NCBI GenBank assembly: GCA_947623655.1 | Contig: CANQHG010000010.1 | Coordinates: 1 to 54,911, forward strand | Direction: 5' to 3' | Source: an uncultured Clostridia bacterium | GTDB taxonomy: Bacteria; Bacillota; Clostridia; Christensenellales; Borkfalkiaceae | Length of the DNA: 54,911 nucleotides | Shown: positions 51,195 through 54,911 of the stretch, piece after piece | How the letters are laid out: each line of letters starts with the position of its first letter | Position numbering within the stretch: the first letter of the stretch is position 1 | Notes under the pieces: generated by a model | Told to the model about the DNA's origin: nothing | What the model saw: only the letters and a program-made list of their open reading frames with translations | Database searches by the model: none | Translations under genes and position numbers: made by a program

Positions 51195-51572
51195 ATGCTC
51201 GACAAACGCACCCACTTGCTTCTTTCCCGCATCGCCTTCCTTTGCGCGGACGGGAGCTATAAGATCGTAGAGGAAAGAGATCTTCTCGCCTGTTTTCCCG
51301 TAAAACTCAGAACGGACGGGGAAGGGCTCGTCCATATGCTGAATTTTCTCCGCGAACACGGCTATATCGACGTGAAATATGCGGAAGAGGGGGTCTATTG
51401 CCTCTCGCCCTTGCCCGAGGGTCGCATGTACGACGAGAGAATGAGGCGGGAGCGGACGGAAAGCCGCAAGCGCAGGCTGTATCTTTTTGCGTTCACCCTG
51501 CTCGGCGCGTTCACGGGAGCGTTTGCGGGCGCATATCTCGCGGCCGTGTTGGCCCTTTCGGGGGGCGCATGA
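51195..51572 (+). CDS. Winged-helix-like protein with membrane anchor, first of a pair
   Basis: A 125-residue protein. Residues 1-80 look like a winged helix (EERDLLACFPVKLRTDGEGLVHMLNFLREHGYIDVKYAEEGVYCLSP pattern, read in parts). A very basic stretch (80-92, RMRRERTESRKRR) and a hydrophobic helix (93-120, YLFAFTLLGAFTGAFAGAYLA) follow. The DNA-binding-like domain would be cytosolic and tethered to the membrane. The next gene encodes a second protein of the same layout and overlaps by ATGA. No strong ribosome site precedes the ATG. Confidence 0.65.
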   Translation: MLDKRTHLLLSRIAFLCADGSYKIVEERDLLACFPVKLRTDGEGLVHMLNFLREHGYIDVKYAEEGVYCLSPLPEGRMYDERMRRERTESRKRRLYLFAFTLLGAFTGAFAGAYLAAVLALSGGA

Positions 51573-51940
51573 TCAGCGATACGTTAAATAAGCGCGAAGA
51601 CGCGGTGATGAACGCCGTCTGTACGCTCTCCGCGGGACGGGAGAGGCTGATCGCCGCCCCGTACGATCTTCTGGCGCTTCTTCCTCCGAAATTGAAATTC
51701 GACGAAGAGAAGCTCGAGCGCGTGTTACGCGATCTCGGGCTTGACGGCTATTTTGAGCTCATTCTTTCGGACAGAAAGGGGGAGCGGGTCTATGTGTTGC
51801 ATCTGACGGGCCGCGGCATGAACTATCGGCGGGAAGACAGCCAGCTCAAGCGGAGAGTATGGTTCCGCTGGGGGGTCGCCGCCGTTGGCGCGGTCATCAC
51901 CGCTCTCATCGGCATGGTGTTACGGTTGATATTGGGATGA
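51569..51940 (+). CDS. Winged-helix-like protein with membrane anchor, second of a pair
   Basis: A 123-residue protein resembling its upstream neighbour: a helical and winged-helix-like region (1-85, with LPPKLKFDEEKLERVLRDLG and ELILSDRKGERVYVLHLTGRG), basic residues (RREDSQLKRRVW) and one C-terminal transmembrane helix (98-120). The start overlaps the stop of the previous gene (ATGA), so the two are translationally coupled and probably interact. I do not recognise a named family. The ORF extends upstream as an out-of-frame shadow. Confidence 0.65.
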   Translation: MISDTLNKREDAVMNAVCTLSAGRERLIAAPYDLLALLPPKLKFDEEKLERVLRDLGLDGYFELILSDRKGERVYVLHLTGRGMNYRREDSQLKRRVWFRWGVAAVGAVITALIGMVLRLILG

Positions 51941-52040
51941 AGCGGGGCATGTGCGACAACGGAACGCGCACGGTGCGCCGCCGTGTGCTCATCCTGAGCC
52001 AATCGCTCAACCTGCTCCGCCCTTTGCCCCGCCGTGCTCA

Positions 52041-52436
52041 TCCGGCCCCGCCGTGCTCATCCTGAGCGCAAGCGAAGGATCTCATAAACCCACGGAGTAA
52101 CTATGCCTTATACCTACATTATGACAAACAAGTACAATACGGTACTGTATGTTGGTGTGACGAACGATATCCGTCGCCGATACTTTGAGCATTTGTTTAA
52201 GATCAATGACGGTTTTACAAAAAAGTACAACCTCGACAAATTGGTTTATTATGAATGTTTTGAGCACAAAAACGATGCAATAGCTCGCGAAAAATCATTA
52301 AAAGGGAAAAAGCGCGAAAAGAAGATAGCATTGATAAAAGAAATTAATCCTGAGTGGAAAAATCTGATGGAAGAGGACGATTGACGGACTTCGTTCGAGG
52401 GGATTCTTCGGGGGCTACGCCCCCTCAGAATGAGCG
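52041..52436. mobile_element. Palindromic repeat element carrying a GIY-YIG nuclease gene
   Basis: The left arm (52056-52097, CTCATCCTGAGCGCAAGCG ... CACGGAG) and right arm (52386-52436, GACTTCGTTCG ... CCCCTCAGAATGAGCGG) are the two halves of the short repeats that follow. In those repeats only CCT lies between the halves; here 288 bases with the nuclease gene occupy that position. The arms are imperfect inverted repeats (GCTCATYCTGAG, GAAGRATC). Confidence 0.7.
52103..52384 (+). CDS. GIY-YIG domain endonuclease-like protein
   Basis: A 93-residue single-domain nuclease of the UPF0213/COG2827 type. The GIY-YIG-equivalent motifs are YTYIMTN (residues 3-9) and LYVGVTNDIRRRYFEH, including the catalytic Tyr, Arg and His region. 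The metal-binding Glu is in YYECF or REKSLKG, as in the family (LVYYE...AIAREKSLKGKKREKK). The gene is clearly AT-richer than its neighbours, a sign of foreign origin. It lies exactly at the centre of a palindromic repeat. Such domains cut DNA in UvrC and in homing endonucleases. Its neighbour uvrB is probably coincidental. No ribosome site is obvious beyond GGAG 6 bases before the ATG, provided by the repeat. Confidence 0.9.
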   Translation: MPYTYIMTNKYNTVLYVGVTNDIRRRYFEHLFKINDGFTKKYNLDKLVYYECFEHKNDAIAREKSLKGKKREKKIALIKEINPEWKNLMEEDD

Positions 52437-52676
52437 GTTGTGCTCATCTGGCCCCGCCGTGCTCATCCTGAGCGCAAGCGAAGGATCTCATAAACCCACG
52501 GAGCCTGACTTCGTATGAGGGGATTCTTCGGGGGCTACGCCCCCTCAGAATGAGCGGTTGTGCTCATCCGGCCTCGCCGTGCTCATCCTGAGCGTAAGCG
52601 AAGGATCTCATAAACCCACGGAGCCTGACTTTGTATGAGGGGATTCTTCGGTCGCTACGCTTTCTCAGAATGAGCG
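52437..52676. repeat. Tandem pair of short palindromic repeats (120-bp period)
   Basis: Two near-identical 120-base units (52437-52556 and 52557-52676). Each has the left arm CTCATCCTGAGCG...GAAGGATCTCAT, the centre CACGGAGCCTGACTT and the right arm GGGGATTCTTCGG...CTCAGAATGAGCGG. The units differ at a handful of bases. The start codon of uvrB is 10 bases after the last unit. Confidence 0.85.
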
Positions 52677-52686
52677 GTTAACAAGT

Positions 52687-54648
52687 ATGGAACATCATGA
52701 ATTTATTCTGAAATCGCCTTTTCAGCCGACGGGGGACCAACCCGAGGCGATCAAAGCGCTCACCGATGGCGTGCTCGACGGGATCCGTACGCAGGTCCTT
52801 GTAGGCGTGACGGGTAGCGGCAAAACGTTCACCATGGCCAACGTCATTAAAAACGTCGGCCGTCCCACGCTCGTCATCGCCCACAACAAGACGCTTGCGG
52901 CGCAGCTCTGCAACGAGTTCCGCGCCTTTTTCCCCGAAAACAGAGTGGAATATTTCGTCTCGTATTACGACTACTATCAGCCCGAGAGCTATATCCCCTC
53001 GACGGATACTTATATCGAAAAAGATCTCTCGATGAACGACGAGATCGATAAACTCCGCAACGCCGCCACGTGCTCTCTCGGCGAGCGGGACGACGTTATC
53101 GTCGTCTCCTCGGTGAGCTGTATCTACGGCCTCGGCGCACCCGAAGAGTTTTTCCGCCTCGGCGTCTCCATGCGCCCGGGGCAGGAGATGTCGCGCGATG
53201 AGCTCTTGTCCCGCCTTGTGGACATTCACTATTCCCGCAACGACATCGATTTCAAGCGCTCCACTTTCCGCGTGCGGGGGGATGTCGTGGAAGTCTTTCC
53301 CGCGTCTAACTCCGAAGTCGCCATCCGCGTCGAATTTTTCGGCGACGAGATCGACCGCATTTCAGAAGAGGACGTTACGACGGGCAAGATCGTCTCCGAA
53401 CTCAAGCACGCCGTCATCTTCCCCGCGAGCCACTATGCCGTGGGGAGCGAAAAGCTCGCTTTCGCCCTTTCCATGATCGAACAGGACTTAGAGGGCGAAG
53501 TCAAGGCGTTTGAGGATGCGGGGAAACTCCTCGAGGCACAGCGCCTCCGCCAGAGAACGGAACACGACCTTGAGATGATGCGCGAGATCGGCTACTGTTC
53601 GGGCATCGAAAACTATTCCCGCTACTTCGACGGGAGAAGCCCCGGGCAGCCCTCCTTTACCCTTCTCGACTACTTCCCGCCCGATTTTCTCGTCTTTATC
53701 GACGAGAGCCACATGACAATTCCGCAGATCCGCGCCATGTACAACGGCGACAGAGCGAGGAAGATCAATCTCGTCGACTACGGCTTCCGCATGAAGTCCG
53801 CCTACGACAACAGGCCGCTCACCTTTGAGGAGTTCGATGTGCGCGTTCCGCAGCTCATCTGCGTCTCGGCGACGCCCGCTCCCTACGAGCTCGGCGAGGC
53901 GGGCAACGTCGTAGAACAGCTCATCCGTCCGACGGGCCTTCTCGATCCGCCCGTCGAGGTGCGCCCCACCAAGGGACAGATCGACGATCTTTTATCCGAA
54001 GTCAACACCGTTGTAAAGGGCGGCGGGCGCGTGCTCGTCACCACGCTCACCAAGCGCATGGCGGAGTCTCTGACCGATTACATGAAGGAGGCGGGCGTCA
54101 AAGTCCGCTATATGCACTCCGACATCGACACACTGGAGCGCATCGACATCGTAAACGGGCTCAGAAGCGGCGAGTTCGACGTCCTGTGCGGCATCAACCT
54201 CTTAAGAGAGGGGCTCGACCTTCCCGAAGTCAAGCTTGTTGCCATTCTCGACGCCGATAAAGAGGGGTTTCTCAGGAGCGAGACCTCGCTCGTGCAGACG
54301 ATCGGCCGCGCGGCGAGGAATGCCGAGGGGCGGGTCGTCATGTATGCCGACGAGATGACGGGCTCGATGGAACGGGCGATCGGGGAAACCAACCGCCGTC
54401 GGAAAATTCAGCAGGCATATAACGAAAAACACGGCATCGTTCCCAAGACGATCGTCAAAGAAGTGCAGTCCACCCTCTCCATTACAGGCAAGGCAAAGAA
54501 GGGAGCGGACATCAAGCTCAAAGACATTCCCGAGGAGATCGAAAAGCTCAAGGCGCTCATGCGTGTGGCGTCGAACGCTCTCGATTTCGAGCGCGCGATC
54601 GAGATACGGGAAACCATCAACGACCTCAGAAAACGCATGAGAAAGTGA
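52687..54648 (+). CDS. uvrB: Excinuclease ABC subunit UvrB
   Basis: Damage-verifying helicase-like subunit of nucleotide excision repair; loads UvrC for incision. The 653-residue protein is full length. Walker A GVTGSGKT (40-47), the beta-hairpin [21 protein letters not shown] region (about 93-113, read in parts), DESHMTIPQ (helicase DExH), helicase motifs in VSATPAPYE and QTIGRAARN, and the C-terminal UVR domain ([22 protein letters not shown] pattern) are present. Repeat elements lie on both sides; the repeat ends 10 bases before the ATG, and no good ribosome binding site or promoter is visible. Its usual partner uvrA is not in the window. Confidence 0.95.
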   Translation: MEHHEFILKSPFQPTGDQPEAIKALTDGVLDGIRTQVLVGVTGSGKTFTMANVIKNVGRPTLVIAHNKTLAAQLCNEFRAFFPENRVEYFVSYYDYYQPESYIPSTDTYIEKDLSMNDEIDKLRNAATCSLGERDDVIVVSSVSCIYGLGAPEEFFRLGVSMRPGQEMSRDELLSRLVDIHYSRNDIDFKRSTFRVRGDVVEVFPASNSEVAIRVEFFGDEIDRISEEDVTTGKIVSELKHAVIFPASHYAVGSEKLAFALSMIEQDLEGEVKAFEDAGKLLEAQRLRQRTEHDLEMMREIGYCSGIENYSRYFDGRSPGQPSFTLLDYFPPDFLVFIDESHMTIPQIRAMYNGDRARKINLVDYGFRMKSAYDNRPLTFEEFDVRVPQLICVSATPAPYELGEAGNVVEQLIRPTGLLDPPVEVRPTKGQIDDLLSEVNTVVKGGGRVLVTTLTKRMAESLTDYMKEAGVKVRYMHSDIDTLERIDIVNGLRSGEFDVLCGINLLREGLDLPEVKLVAILDADKEGFLRSETSLVQTIGRAARNAEGRVVMYADEMTGSMERAIGETNRRRKIQQAYNEKHGIVPKTIVKEVQSTLSITGKAKKGADIKLKDIPEEIEKLKALMRVASNALDFERAIEIRETINDLRKRMRK

Positions 54649-54911
54649 GGGGGAATGGGGGCAACGAATCCCAAATACGTCATCCTGAGCGTAAGCGAAG
54701 GATCTCATAAACCCACGGAGCCTGACTTCGATCGAGGGGATTCTTCGGGGGCTACGCCCCCTCAGAATGAGCGTATGTGCCCCCTCAGAATGAGCGGTTG
54801 TGCTCATCCGGCCCCGCCCGCTCATCCTGAGCGCAAGCGAAGGATCTCATAAACCCACGGAGCCTGACTTCGATCGAGGGGATTCTTCGGGGGCTACGCC
54901 CCCTCAGAATG
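54649..54911. repeat. Short palindromic repeats after uvrB, running off the window
   Basis: A full short copy (54679-54773) with ATCGAGGGGATTC in its right arm, then a partial right end and a spacer. A second copy (54819-54911) is cut by the window edge. Reading frames here are repeat shadows. Confidence 0.85.

Noticed and set aside
52103-52384. The GIY-YIG gene as a UvrC-like partner of uvrB
   Set aside because: It has only the nuclease domain, differs in composition from uvrB, and its position is explained better by the surrounding repeat element.
52437-52676. The tandem repeats as a CRISPR array
   Set aside because: There are only two 120-base units of near-identical sequence with no unique spacers of regular size, and the units are themselves imperfect palindromes.
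54655-54852. A 65-codon frame after uvrB
   Set aside because: It is a translation of the repeat arms; similar frames occur in each copy.

Overview
The window looks like part of a chromosome from an uncultured, gut-type member of the Clostridia (Firmicutes). The G+C content looks to be in the mid-50s percent by eye. Shine-Dalgarno sites are strong (AAGGAGG) and sigma-A promoters are clear. YidC is of the single-precursor Gram-positive kind, gene orders such as rpmH-rnpA-yidD-yidC-jag are Firmicutes-like, and there are sporulation-type genes (a YyaC/DUF1256 protein and a PdaB-like deacetylase). A Christensenellales-like placement is my inference from the protein flavour and is not proven. I recognised no rRNA, tRNA, CRISPR array, prophage or classical transposase.

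The probable replication origin lies between dnaN and rsmG (about 23.80-24.18 kb). It is AT-rich and carries many DnaA-box-like 9-mers. To its left most genes are on the minus strand; to its right most are on the plus strand, as expected for leading-strand bias away from an origin. dnaA is not in its usual place beside dnaN. The left arm holds dnaN, rpmH-rnpA-yidD-yidC-jag, yyaC, cvpA, two parS sites, and an ftsH-parA-parB operon.

Further left (2.9-11.9 kb) is a carbohydrate locus. It encodes an oversized solute-binding lipoprotein, two ABC permeases, a secreted GH43 arabinanase-type lipoprotein and a second GH43 without a signal peptide. Together they suggest arabinan breakdown outside the cell, oligosaccharide uptake, and intracellular trimming; the ATPase must be encoded elsewhere. 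The operon leader carries a possible attenuator. At 1.1-2.4 kb is a serpin lipoprotein gene interrupted by one in-frame amber codon.

The right arm (24.2-54.9 kb) is mostly housekeeping: rsmG, a YpsA-like SLOG protein, a DeoR regulator, cysE-cysS, a short alanyl-tRNA synthetase, a hexapeptide acetyltransferase whose 3' end is duplicated, rplM-rpsI, comFC, degV, a PdaB-like deacetylase, a double-OB SSB-like protein, plsC, a membrane glycosyltransferase, glyQS, glnS and uvrB. Between them are surface or envelope genes of unknown role: a large lipoprotein with a C-terminal membrane anchor, a SipW-type secreted beta-rich protein, and a pair of helix-turn-helix/membrane proteins.

The most unusual structure is a family of imperfectly palindromic intergenic repeats (about 95-145 bp) scattered across the window. 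They are clustered around uvrB at 52.0-54.9 kb. One copy carries an AT-rich GIY-YIG endonuclease gene exactly at its centre, where the short copies have three bases. This suggests a mobile element made of a GIY-YIG nuclease plus palindromic ends, with the short repeats as its non-autonomous derivatives.
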